64,000 bases of DNA, taken from contig JARFIW010000139.1 of the NCBI GenBank assembly GCA_036346225.1, positions 6,138,001 through 6,202,000 on the forward strand. The letters run 5' to 3'. This DNA is from Platerodrilus igneus. Lineage: Eukaryota > Arthropoda > Insecta > Coleoptera > Lycidae. Every line of letters begins with the position of its first letter. Position 1 is the first letter of the stretch. Below, piece by piece: positions 24,510 to 36,809 of this stretch. A model generated the notes under the pieces. The model ran no database searches, was not told the DNA's origin, and worked only from the letters and a program-made list of their open reading frames with translations. The translations under genes were made by a program, and so were the position numbers.

Positions 24510-25060
24510 TTAGAAATTGTTAAAGAAATTATTATGTCAAGTGCAACAATGTAATACAGGGATAATTAAATAAAGGTTATTAACAGTTGTGAGAACGGAT
24601 GCAATACATTGTATTGTAGGCGATAGTGATACTGCAGGTGGCAGGTCACTGACAGTTTAGAACCGTGATTACCTAGAAAGTAAGATTGTTACATTGTATA
24701 ATGAATAGAATTAAGAAATAAGCAGACATGAGCTCTGCAAGTTCCCACAGACATGTGAGGGGCAGGGACAACATAAATACCCGGGGAACCCCAGATCAGT
24801 CGGTCGGTCTGAAGTATTTCAGCTTTAACATTGCAGTTTGCTTAGGCTACTCACTCATATTAGTTCAATTATTAATTATTTTTTGACTTAGAATATTAAA
24901 TCAAGATTGTCAAAATTCCATATTTAATATCTGTTTGAAAAATAAATAAATTTTGTTACGAAGTTTTGGAAGAAGTTTTTCAAAACACTGCTCCCAAGGC
25001 CCGAAACGTAACTCGCATCACGTTATATATTTTCCTGCTAAAACGAAAGAAAAAAGATAG
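24510..25060 (+). promoter_or_regulatory. LTR-like promoter region (TATA, initiator, poly(A) signal)
   Basis: CATAAATACCCGGGG at 24772 resembles a TATA element and is followed by CAGTCGGTCGGTC, an initiator-like run at a spacing usual for LTR retrotransposons, and then by tandem AATAAA at 24939-24950. No paired LTR or coding region is visible. It could be a solo LTR or a non-autonomous element; boundaries are guesses. Confidence 0.3.
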
Positions 25061-25069
25061 GGTACACTC

Positions 25070-26440
25070 AGGTTTTTATTTTTTTTATAGCTAAGAGGCA
25101 TTTTGGCTAATAAGTCCCATTGACTTTCGGTTAATAAGACTGTGGGCCTTAGTAAAAGACGTGGATATTATTGAATGACCATGCAAAGTACTGTTTTTTT
25201 CCCTTAGTTTTCCAATAACAATGTGAAACAGCTAGCAAATTGGACTGCAGAACGACTTCAGGCTGCAATTGGTGATTAAAATCTGAAAGGGTAAAAAACT
25301 TACCACCAAGTACTCTGGTTAAAATGGCCAAGAAGGGTAGCATGACCAATAACCTTTTCATTCATTTTCTGAGGCACCTACATGTGATTTTCCAATGCTC
25401 CACTCGAAGGTACTACATTGTTTAGGCACCTACAACGTTACAAGGGTCCAGACACTATTTTGCTAATTTTTGATGGAGCTACCAGTCACCTGAATATTTC
25501 CATAACTGAGGTTGCAGATGAGTTAGATATAAGGCTATTTTGCATACCTTTCAACACCAAGCATGAACTTCAACCATTAGATAAAGCTGTTTATGATTAC
25601 TTTGAATATCACTGGGAACAAGAGGTTCTCAGGTTTTGGGAAGCAAATCCGGGTCAGCACTTGAACAAATCTCGCTTTGGCAAAATGTTGTCTAAAGTTT
25701 TGCCCAGATGCATGACACTCAAGAACATTTTAAACGCTTTAAACCGACAGGCTTATATCCATTTGATCCTACTGTAATTCTTGATACAGCTTTCACCCCC
25801 TCACTAGCAACTAAACACCCTTATGCTGTGGAAATTGATAACAACAACACTAATAATGTTAACAATGATATTATGCCAACGACGATAGTTTAGACGATTC
25901 TGCAGAGGATATCCCCCTCAGTATCTTAAAGAATATTATTAACCAGCAAAAAGATCCTGTTAAGATCAAAAACGTTATGAAACAGCTTTCAAGACTAATG
26001 ATACAACACAGACAAAGGCAGAAAGTGAAGATCTTAATGCATCTTTTAAAGAACTGCTTTCCACACCTGAACTGTTTAAATTGAAGGAAAATAAGCATTC
26101 AAATACTAAATCTCTCAATTATAAGGCACAGTTGTTAACTAAATACATGTTCTCTTCAACATGTTCTAGATCCAAAACTACAGTATCCGAACTTGCATTC
26201 TCTATAATAAAAACTAGAGAACAACCAATTACATCATTATCATCGGAGGTGTGAGTGAGAAAATGCCCACAGGATAAGCTTCCAGAAATCGAGTCTTGGT
26301 AGTGCTTTGTGTGTAACAAAACATAACAATTAGATATGCGGAACTCCGTGTCTTGTTGCATTTGGTGCCATGAAATATGTATTGGTTTTACAAGAAACGA
26401 TAAAGATGACTTTAACTGTGTATGTTGTGATTAAGTTTTG
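25070..26440 (+). pseudogene. pogo-like (Tc1/mariner superfamily) transposase with internal deletion
   Basis: Subterminal GGCTAATAAG-type repeats lie at 25103-25130. At 25215-25340 broken frames give LANWTAERLQAAIGD and KTYHQVLW, the psq-type helix-turn-helix. The protein then jumps straight to the end of the DDE domain at 25418-25777. That stretch has TILLIFDGATSHLN with the second catalytic aspartate, LFCIPFNTKHELQPLDKAVY, and YHWEQEVLRFWEANPGQ. A frameshift near 25735 continues as FKPTGLYPFDPTVI. A low-complexity tail and, at 26295-26435, a zinc-binding C-terminus follow (CVCNKT, MRNSVSCCIWCHEICIGFTR, CVCCD, in shifted frames). Several hundred residues between HTH and DDE are missing, so it is inactive. 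Confidence 0.8.
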
Positions 26441-26539
26441 ATTATTCTTTTTTAAGAATTTGGTTATTTATTTTTATAAAAAAGTTTATTTTAGTAGTGG
26501 GGGAATAAAGATATCTGTCTGAAACAAAAAAAAAGAGAA

Positions 26540-26765
26540 ATAGAAGGGCAGGATGCATTGCAAGGCATTTTTGTTGAATAGTGCGGGCTATATTTCAAGC
26601 AGATATAGGAACAGGGAGGTAAATGTAGATCTAGATCAGAATATTGCACGCAGATAGTGAAAGATGCAGACTGCGAATTTTAGGGAAATGTGTAGGTTAA
26701 TTCAGAATAGGACACAATGGAAATACGCATCTAACCAGTTCCAGAACTGAAGACAATGATAATGA
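26540..26765 (+). repeat. LINE-A 3' end, plus-strand copy
   Basis: GAAATGTGTAGGTTAATTCA at 26688, then AGTTCCAGAACTGAAGAC at 26735, then ATGATAATGATG. This is the forward version of the LINE-A tails that lie on the minus strand at 2.2, 16.7, 18.1 and 63.2 kb. Only about 230 bp remain. Confidence 0.65.
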
Positions 26766-26769
26766 TGTT

Positions 26770-27765
26770 TATTTTGACTTTTTAGCGTTAAACATTATGT
26801 ATTATGTAAACTTTGCTTGTTAGGACATGAAAACTTTAAAATTTTAAAAAACAATTATGTATGTTACTTATTTTAGCCCTATTTTAGATAGCCCTTTATA
26901 ACCGATTTTTTTCTTATGAGGCTTTATTACTCGTATGTTTGCAACTTTTTTTGGAAGTTATTTTAGGTTTCGCATACATTTAAGACTGCAAGTATGTCTG
27001 TAGTTTTATTTAAGAGAGCCAAATTAAGATAATCTTTCTATTTTGTTGTTTCTATTTGTGTCTTTATACTAAATAAAGTAGTTTCTTTTTAACTCCACCT
27101 TATTTGCTGCAGATATCTTTCTTGCAAGATAATCATTGAACACATATATCTTCATTTAAAATTCAATTGTTCTCTAGTTTTAAAACTGTCTGATTTAGCT
27201 AAATAGAAGATTCTTGAACGTGATGGTCTTATCCGACATGCTCCGATAAAGGGTCAAAAAAGTGCCGCTCCCGTCAAATTTATACAATGTAAGGGGCACT
27301 TGATGTTTTGTTACCTGCATAGAATGCCGTCTCAAAAGTATTAAAATATCGAACAAATTAATTTTACAGTGTATTTAACTAAACCTACTACAGCGGAAAA
27401 TGATTGAATTTTTGTATACTTCAACCCATGTTTACAATCTATTTTTTATCAGAATGAGATTGTATGAGTTGATTAACTTGAAAAAGAAATGTTTATGTAT
27501 ATATTTAGTTTTATGTAATGCAATAGTCCCATTTCTTAAAATAGCGTAATGTTAACACAAAATTTTTTGACAAATTGAAACTTTACAAGGAAAGCCTTAA
27601 AATTTATTAAATATTTTGACTTTTAAATTGTTTTGATTGCATTTCTCAATCTAGTCTATTTTTGGCAATTAATTTGCAAAGGTTGCTTTATCATTTGAAC
27701 TATTTGATAATAATAATAATTAACTTGTGTTGCTTATAAGAAAGCATAATAATTATTTGTTTTAG
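26770..27765. other. upstream region or 5' intron of the GALNT gene
   Basis: No coding exon seen. The first coding exon is preceded by TTTGTTTTAG at 27756-27765, which looks like a splice acceptor, so a 5' untranslated exon may lie further upstream. I could not identify it or a promoter. Confidence 0.45.
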
Positions 27766-27775
27766 GAAGGTTGTC

Positions 27776-30320
27776 ATGTTAGGTGGTCCTTTTAGGCGCT
27801 GCAAACGTATTTGGCCTATTCCTGTATTAATTACATCACTTTTTATTGTTATTATATGGCGGCGCTATCAAATTAACAATGAATTAATACAAAAAAATGA
27901 ATACAACACCAAACTAAATCATATATTCAGGTAAGTGTTTGTAGTTTGTAGACTCAGTTTTGGAAGTTGCAATTTTTTAGAGCCAATCAAGAAGAATATG
28001 TTGACAGAAGAGGAATTCGTGTGATTGTAGGACATTATATTGGAAATTCTGAACATAAAATACAAAATGTAAGCAGTGATATTATTAATGCTAATAATTT
28101 TGCTCCAGAATCAGATGCCGGAAGGAATGGTTTACCCGTAGTCGTAGAGCCAAAAAATATCTTTAAAATGCAACAACTTTATCGAATTAATAGATTTAAT
28201 CTTCTTGTTAGTGATAAAATACCACTTAATCGCAGTTTGCCAGATGTTCGAAAAAAGAAGTATGTATTTGTGTTACTAGTCTATGTGCTTAGTTAAGTGA
28301 TGTTTTTGAAAGACATTTCAGAAACTACTGGAATTGTTCAATTAATATAGAAAATACTTTGATATTATTCATAGAAGAATATATGCACTCTCAGTACACA
28401 CCGTTTATTGAATATAAGCGTTGCTGTACACTTGATTATTTTTATTTTTGTTTCTAAATAGCATTGTGTTTGTTTCAGGTGCAGAGATTTATATAAAGAT
28501 TATGAAGCATATCCAAAAAGTAGTGTGATCATTGTATTTCACAATGAAGCTTGGTCTACTTTACTGCGAACCGTTTGGAGTGTTATAAATAGATCACCGA
28601 AAGCATTACTAGAAGAAATTATTTTAGTTGATGATGCTAGCGAAAGAGGTAGGTGCGAATAATATTAACCAAAATTGCTTAAATAATTGCGTATACTCTT
28701 TCAGAGTTCCTAAAAGTACCATTAGATAATTATATTCAAAAATTACCTGTACCAGTTCAAATAATTAGAAATCCTACACGAACCGGGTTAGTAGTTGCAC
28801 GTCTACATGGAGCACATGCTGCCAAGGGTGAAGTATTGACCTTCCTAGATGCTCATTGTGAATGCACAGATGGATGGTTAGAAAGTCTTGTAGCAAGAAT
28901 TTCTGAAAATCCAACGGTTATTGTTTGTCCGATCATTGACATAATCAACGATGACACATTTGCCTATGTCAAAAGCTTTGAGTTGCATTGGGGTGCTTTT
29001 AATTGGAATTTACAGTTTCGTTGGTTTACTATGAGCGGTCCTGAACTAAGGAAGCGAGCAAAAGATAACACACAACCTTTCGTTACACCAACAATGGCAG
29101 GAGGTTTATTTGCTGTAAATAAGGAGTACTTTTTTAAACTGGGTGCGTATGATGCTGGTATGAAAGTTTGGGGTGGTGAAAATTTGGAGTTATCGTTTAG
29201 AGCTTGGCAGTGTGGAGGTCGAATTGAAATTGCTCCTTGTTCACACGTAGGCCATATATTTAGAAAATCGTCACCGTACAGTTTTCCTGGTGGAATTACA
29301 GAAACATTGTATTCAAATTTAGCTAGAGTTGCATTGGTTTGGATGGATGAATGGGGCGAATTTTACTTTAAATTTAATGATGCAGCTCGCATGATGAGGA
29401 GTAAGCAAAATGTAACCGAACGTATTCAGTTACGCAAAAATTTATATTGTAAAGGATTTAAATGGTATCTAGATTACATTTGGCCACAACACTTTTTTCC
29501 TACACAAAATAGGTTTTTTGGAAGAATAAGGAATGTAGCACTAAATCAATGTTTAATGAAACCTATTGGAAAAGAATCGTCAAATCAACCAATGGGAATA
29601 GCAAAACTTAATGATTGTTTAAAGGAGGATTCATTTGTGCAATTGTTTGTTATGACAAAAGATGGATTTATTATGACAGATGATTCGGTTTGTATGGATG
29701 CACCGGAAAAGCAGAATAAAGGTGTGCTCAAAGTGAGGATTATGGCCTGTAGTGGATATAGCAGGCAAAAATGGAGATACGATAAACAGGTATGTTTTAG
29801 TTGTAGGTTTAATATTCATTTTGAGAAGTTTACTTACAGATGTATCGATTCCTATTTTAATTTATATGCCTCTACTCTCTTAAAATTTTAAACATGTGTA
29901 GAAGCTGTTCAGTTGTAACCTTTCACTGTAAGGTAGTTCTCAATCTGATAGCTAGATATGATTTTTACAAGATTTAACTTTTTTCATATAAATGTAATTA
30001 AAAAAATTTCAAAGCTTGGCGAAATCAAAAAAATGATATTTATAGGCATTGTGTACAACTACCATTAAATTGTTACTTCTAAGTGTTCACGACGGCTATA
30101 GACATAATGAACAATTGTAGGCTGAAAGAATCATTAATCTAAAAAAAATCTGTGCTGTAATTATATAATCAGATGTATAGTGTAGAGATTTATTTACATA
30201 TAGTTGATGCTGTGGTTGTTTGTGGATGTTCAACTTTTATTTATTATTATTGTGGGGGTGACTGTTCATTTTTAATATGGCATTCACAGCTGATGGATAT
30301 AAATTGTACCATATTTACTT

Positions 30321-30392
<72 letters not shown>

Positions 30393-33300
30393 GTTCTTGA
30401 TAATTCTTGAGCGTAGTTAAATTAGAAAAGATTTTGTTTTTTGGTTCTTGGGATAAAGTCGCTCATAAATTAAACACAAAACATTAAATGTATCATTTGT
30501 ATTAAATCGTACGTTTCGGTGATAATTTACACCTTAATCATCGATCTACATGAAAAAGTATATAAATAGGTAATTCATATAACAGGTAATATATGTTTAA
30601 CTTACTTATTACTTGATAAAATTATTTTATGTATTCACCCATAATAAAAGTAACAGAAGGAAGCTTGTCATATTACTGATTAAGAATTAAAATTAATTTT
30701 GAATGAAATGTCAGTTCACTTATTTGACAAAAATGTAGGATCAAGGATGACATCAAACAACAAATTATGACACTATTTGATTATATTTTTTATTTAAATA
30801 GTAGTATGTGGTTTATTTGTAAAAAATTTTATGTATGGTGGGTTGCATAAAATAGTTAGATTTTAAAATCATATATTTTTACAGGTGTAGTAAACAGGTT
30901 GACTTTTGACTTAAATTAAATAGAATTCTGTGTGTAAGCAATATCATTATAGTTAGTATATTTTTTGAATTAAAAGTGTATAGGTATGAGTAAACTATAT
31001 GTAAATTATTGATGTCTTCTTTGTGATTGATGGAATTTTGTTCTTGGTTTATATGAAATGATTCTAAGAAAAGTCTTTTTGTAATTGCTTTCTATATCTA
31101 AAATTTTTACATTATCATAATTGACTTTGTGTTTTGTATTGTATAAATGTATAGAAAGAGCACAAGAAGTTTTTCTAATTTTGCATCACTTTTGTGTTGT
31201 GTCATGCGATTTCGGAGCCACTGTTTGGTTTGGCCTACGTAGGAAGCTTTGCATTCACATTGAATTTTATACACTAAATTGCTACATAAAGCTTTATTTG
31301 TTTTTCTTTTAGTTTAGTAAAAAGTTTCCAATGGACTTAGTATTTGAATTTATTATAGTTACAAAAGGTTGTTTTAGTAATTTTTTATTAGTGGTGAAAG
31401 ATTAGTAATATATAAAAGTTTTTGTAAATGATATCAGTATGTTTATTTTGAGGTGGAAATATGATTGTGTTAGTATGTAGTAGTTTTGATAAAAGTGGTT
31501 TAGGGTAACCGTTGTTGATTAAGATTGATATTAGTTCTTTCAGATTTTTTCCTTAAATTTGGGTTCACAGATAGAGACCATACGATGTTTCAGTCCTAAT
31601 ATGGTGTTAATTTTTGTTTCATGCTATGATTGGAATGGTAATTTAAATATCTTTCTGAATTTGTAGGTTTTGTAAATATCAAAATTGATCTTGTTGTCAT
31701 TATTACGGATAACTAGTGTATCAAGAAATGGTATTGATTGGTGAGATTCTAGTTCATAAGAGAATTTCAAATGTTCGTTAAAATTGTTAAAATGTTGAAT
31801 GGCGGTTAGTAAAAAATGTTCAGGAAGTGAGCAGAGAATGTCATCAACGTATTTGACTAGAAATACCATTTTGAAAGGTAAGTTAGGTAAAACACTTTCT
31901 ACCAGTTTGTCCATTACTATTTGTGCAATAATAGGGATAATGGTGAACCCATAGGAGTACCAAAATCTGTAAGTAAAATTTTGAGTTAAAACTAAAATAT
32001 GTGTTGTTGAAGATAAGGTTTATTGAAGTGATAAATAATTGTAATGATATATGGCAATGTGGTTCTATGGAATCCCATTTTTCTGTAATAATTTGAATGA
32101 CTAAGTTGACTGGTATGTTTGTAAATAAAGAGTTAACGTCGAGAGAAACGAGAATGTGATCTTGAGGTAGTTGAAAGTTACGGTATTGGTTTACGAATTG
32201 GAAGGTATCTACTATGTTGTGGCCTGTAATTGGGAAAGATTTTTGTAATATGGTAGATAAGAAAGAAGAAAATGCATATGTTGGAGAATTAATTGAAGAG
32301 ATAATAGGTCTTAAAGGAATATCTGGTTTATGGATTTTTGGGAGTCCATAATATTTGCTTGGAACAGAATTATTGGTGATAAGTAGTGATTTTTGTTCAT
32401 TTGTAATCATGTCTTTTTTGAATAATAATTTAATGTGATTGTTTATGGTGTTCTGTATGGTGAAAGTGGGGTCCTTTTTAGTTTTTATATGTAAGTTCAT
32501 CATCTAATAAGGTGTTGGATTTATCTATATATGTTGATTTATTAAGTATAACTGTTACGGCTCCTTTGTCTGCTTTAGTGACAAAAATATCAGGATGGTC
32601 CTTTAGGAATTTCTTTAATTTATTAAAGATTACAGAATCTGAATTAAATTTATTATTAGGATTTTTTAAAAAATTGGTTATTAGATTTGTAACCTGACAT
32701 CTTTTATTCATTTTTGTTGTGAAGTAATATCCATGGAGTCAAGTAATATTTCAATATCTGCTAATAAGTGTCCCATATTGATGTCAGAAATACATGAGTT
32801 TAAAATAAACTTAGGGCCTAAAGATAAAAACTATTGATGTCATCAGGGATGTCTACATTACTTAAGTTACAAATCCATTTGCTATTGTTGACAAAGAGTT
32901 GTTTACTTTGGATTTGATGTGATTTTAAAGTATTAAATTTCTTAATTAGTAATTTTTATATATATAAATTGTCTGTTATATGATTGGGCTTGTTTGTTCT
33001 TGAAATTAATATATAAATCTATAGGTATAGAATCTTTGATGGTTTCTTTAGTTTTGAAAAGTTGATTATGCCAAAATTGTATTTCTGCATGAGTGTATTC
33101 AATTTCTAAATTTAATAAAGATTTTTCTAACCTGTGATTTAGGTTAGTAACTTGTTTATTAATCTTTTCACTTGAGTACCTATTAGACGAGACATAAAAA
33201 TGGTTGAATCAAGTATATGTTTAGGTTTCAATTCTTCTCTTCGACATCTTTCTAAGAAGGTCTTCCTGTTATTGAAGTGGGCAAGTTTTTTGTAATTTTG

Positions 33301-36300
33301 GCCCAATATTTTAAATTTGTGACCATTACTTCTCCATGTTCTATACGGATGTATTGATAAAATCCCATATTTTTAATATAAAAGGTTCTTGATAATTCTT
33401 GAGCGTAGTTAAATTAGAAAAGATTTTGTTTTTGGTTCTTGGGATAAAGTCGCTCATAAATTAAACACAAAACATTAAATGTGTATCATTTGTATTAAAT
33501 CGTACGTTTCGGTGATAATTTACACCTTAATCATCGATCTACATGAAAAGTATATAAATAGGTAATTCATATAACAGGTAATATATGTTTAACTTACTTA
33601 TTACTTGATAAAATTATTTTATGTATTCACCCATAATAAAAGTAACAGAAGGAAGCTTGTCATATTACTGATTAAGAATTAAAATTAATTTTGAATGAAA
33701 TGTCAGTTCACTTATTTGACAAAATGTAGGATCAAGGATGACATCAAACAACAAATTATGACACTATTTGATTATATTTTTTTATTTAAATAGTAGTATG
33801 TGGTTTATTTGTAAAAAAAATTTTATGTATGGTGGGTTGCATAAAAATAGTTAGATTTTAAAATCATATATTTTTACAGGTGTAGTAAACAGGTTGACTT
33901 TTGACTTAAATTAAATAGAATTCTGTGTGTAAGCAATATCATTATAGTTAGTATATTTTTTTGAATTAAAAGTGTATAGGTATGAGTAAACTATATGTAA
34001 ATTATTGATGTCTTCTTTGTGATTGATGGAATTTTGTTCTTGGTTTATATGAAATGATTCTAAGAAAAGTCTTTTTTTGTAATTGCTTTCTATATCTAAA
34101 ATTTTTACATTATCATAATTGACTTTGTGTTTTGTATTGTATAAATGTATAGAAAGAGCACAAGAAGTTTTTCCTAATTTTGCATCACTTTTGTGTTGTG
34201 TCATGCGATTTCGGAGCCACTGTTTGGTTTGGCCTACGTAGGAAGCTTTGCATTCACATTGAATTTTATACACTAAATTGCTACATAAAGCTTTATTTGT
34301 TTTTCTTTTAGTTTAGTAAAAAGTTTCCAATGGACTTAGTATTTGAATTTATTATAGTTACAAAAGGTTGTTTTAGTAATTTTTTATTAGTGGTGAAAGA
34401 TTAGTAATATATAAAAGTTTTTGTAAATGATATCAGTATGTTTATTTTGAGGTGGAAATATGATTGTGTTAGTATGTAGTAGTTTTGATAAAAGTGGTTT
34501 AGGGTAACCGTTGTTGATTAAGATTGATATTAGTTCTTTCAGATTTTTTCCTTAAATTTGGGTTCACAGATAGAGACCATACGATGTTTCAGTCCTAATA
34601 TGGTGTTAATTTTTGTTTCATGCTATGATTGGAATGGTAATTTAAATATCTTTCTGAATTTGTAGGTTTTTGTAAATATCAAAATTGATCTTGTTGTCAT
34701 TATTACGGATAACTAGTGTATCAAGAAATGGTATTGATTGGTGAGATTCTAGTTCATAAGAGAATTTCAAATGTTCGTTAAAATTGTTAAAATGTTGAAT
34801 GGCGGTTAGTAAAAAATGTTCAGGAAGTGAGCAGAGAATGTCATCAACGTATTTGACTAGAAATACCATTTTGAAAGGTAAGTTAGGTAAAACACTTTCT
34901 ACCAGTTTGTCCATTACTATTTGTGCAATAATAGGGATAATGGTGAACCCATAGGAGTACCAAAAATCTGTAAGTAAAATTTTGAGTTAAAACTAAAATA
35001 TGTGTTGTTGAAGATAAGGTTTATTGAAGTGATAAATAATTGTAATGATATATGGCAATGTGGTTCTATGGAATCCCATTTTTCTGTAATAATTTGAATG
35101 ACTAAGTTGACTGGTATGTTTGTAAATAAAGAGTTAACGTCGAGAGAAACGAGAATGTGATCTTGAGGTAGTTGAAAGTTACGGTATTGGTTTACGAATT
35201 GGAAGGTATCTACTATGTTGTGGCCTGTAATTGGGAAAGATTTTTGTAATATGGTAGATAAGAAAGAAGAAAATGCATATGTTGGAGAATTAATTGAAGA
35301 GATAATAGGTCTTAAAGGAATATCTGGTTTATGGATTTTGGGAGTCCATAATATTTGCTTGGAACAGAATTATTGGTGATAAGTAGTGATTTTTGTTCAT
35401 TTGTAATCATGTCTTTTTTGAATAATAATTTAATGTGATTGTTTATGGTGTTCTGTATGGTGAAAGTGGGGTCCTTTTTTAGTTTTTTATATGTAAGTTC
35501 ATCATCTAATAAGGTGTTGGATTTATCTATATATGTTGATTTATTAAGTATAACTGTTACGGCTCCTTTGTCTGCTTTAGTGACAAAATATCAGGATGGT
35601 CCTTTAGGAATTTCTTTAATTTATTAAAGATTACAGAATCTGAATTAAATTTATTATTAGGATTTTTAAAAATTGGTTATTAGATTTGTAACCTGACATC
35701 TTTTATTCATTTTTTGTTGTGAAGTAATATCCATGGAGTCAAGTAATATTTCAATATCTGCTAATAAGTGTCCCATATTGATGTCAGAAATACATGAGTT
35801 TAAAATAAACTTAGGGCCTAAAGATAAAAACTATTGATGTCATCAGGGATGTCTACATTACTTAAGCTACAAATCCATTTGCTATTGTTGACAAAGAGTT
35901 GTTTACTTTGGATTTGATGTGATTTTAAAGTATTAAATTTCTTAATTAGTAATTTTTTTATATATATAAATTGTCTGTTATATGATTGGGCTTGTTTGTT
36001 CTTGAAATTAATATATAAATCTATAGGTATAGAATCTTTGATGGTTTCTTTAGTTTTGAAAAGTTGATTATGCCAAAATTGTATTTCTGCATGAGTGTAT
36101 TCAATTTCTAAATTTAATAAAGATTTTTCTAACCTGTGATTTAGGTTAGTAACTTGTTTATTAATCTTTTCACTTCGAGTACCTATTAGACGAGACATAA
36201 AAATGGTTGAATCAAGTATATGTTTAGGTTTCAATTCTTCTCTTCGACATCTTTCTAAGAAGGTCTTCCTGTTATTGAAGTGGGCAAGTTTTTTTGTAAT

Positions 36301-36767
36301 TTTGGCCCAATATTTTAAATTTGTGACCATTACTTCTCCAAAAAATTTTTTTTACAAATAAACCACATACTACTATTTAAATAAAAAAATATAATCAAAT
36401 AGTGTCATAATTTGTTGTTTGATGTCATCCTTGATCCTACATTTTGTCAAATAAGTGAACTGACATTTCATTCAAAATTAATTTTAATTCTTAATCAGTA
36501 ATATGACAAGCTTCCTTCTGTTACTTTTATTATGGGTGAATACATAAAATAATTTTATCAAGTAATAAGTAAGTTAAACATATATTACCTGTTATATGAA
36601 TTACCTATTTATATACTTTTCATGTAGATCGATGATTAAGGTGTAAATTATCACCGAAACGTACGATTTAATACAAATGATACACATTTAATGTTTTGTG
36701 TTTAATTTATGAGCGACTTTATCCCAAGAACCAAAAAACAAAATCTTTTCTATATATATATATATAT

Positions 36768-36809
<42 letters not shown>

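Larger units (their letters stand above)
33381..36339 (-). mobile_element. Penelope-like element, copy B
   Basis: Second unit of the tandem, starting again with AAAGGTTCTTGATAATTC. Segments: N-terminal domain 35818-36330 open, RT 34642-35700 in pieces (YVDD at 34840-34860), GIY-YIG 33911-34273 open. Its 5' end stops short at the CTTCTCC near 36339, where the sequence switches to an inverted piece of the element's own 3' region. Such a 5' inverted piece is a known feature of Penelope insertions. Confidence 0.88.
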
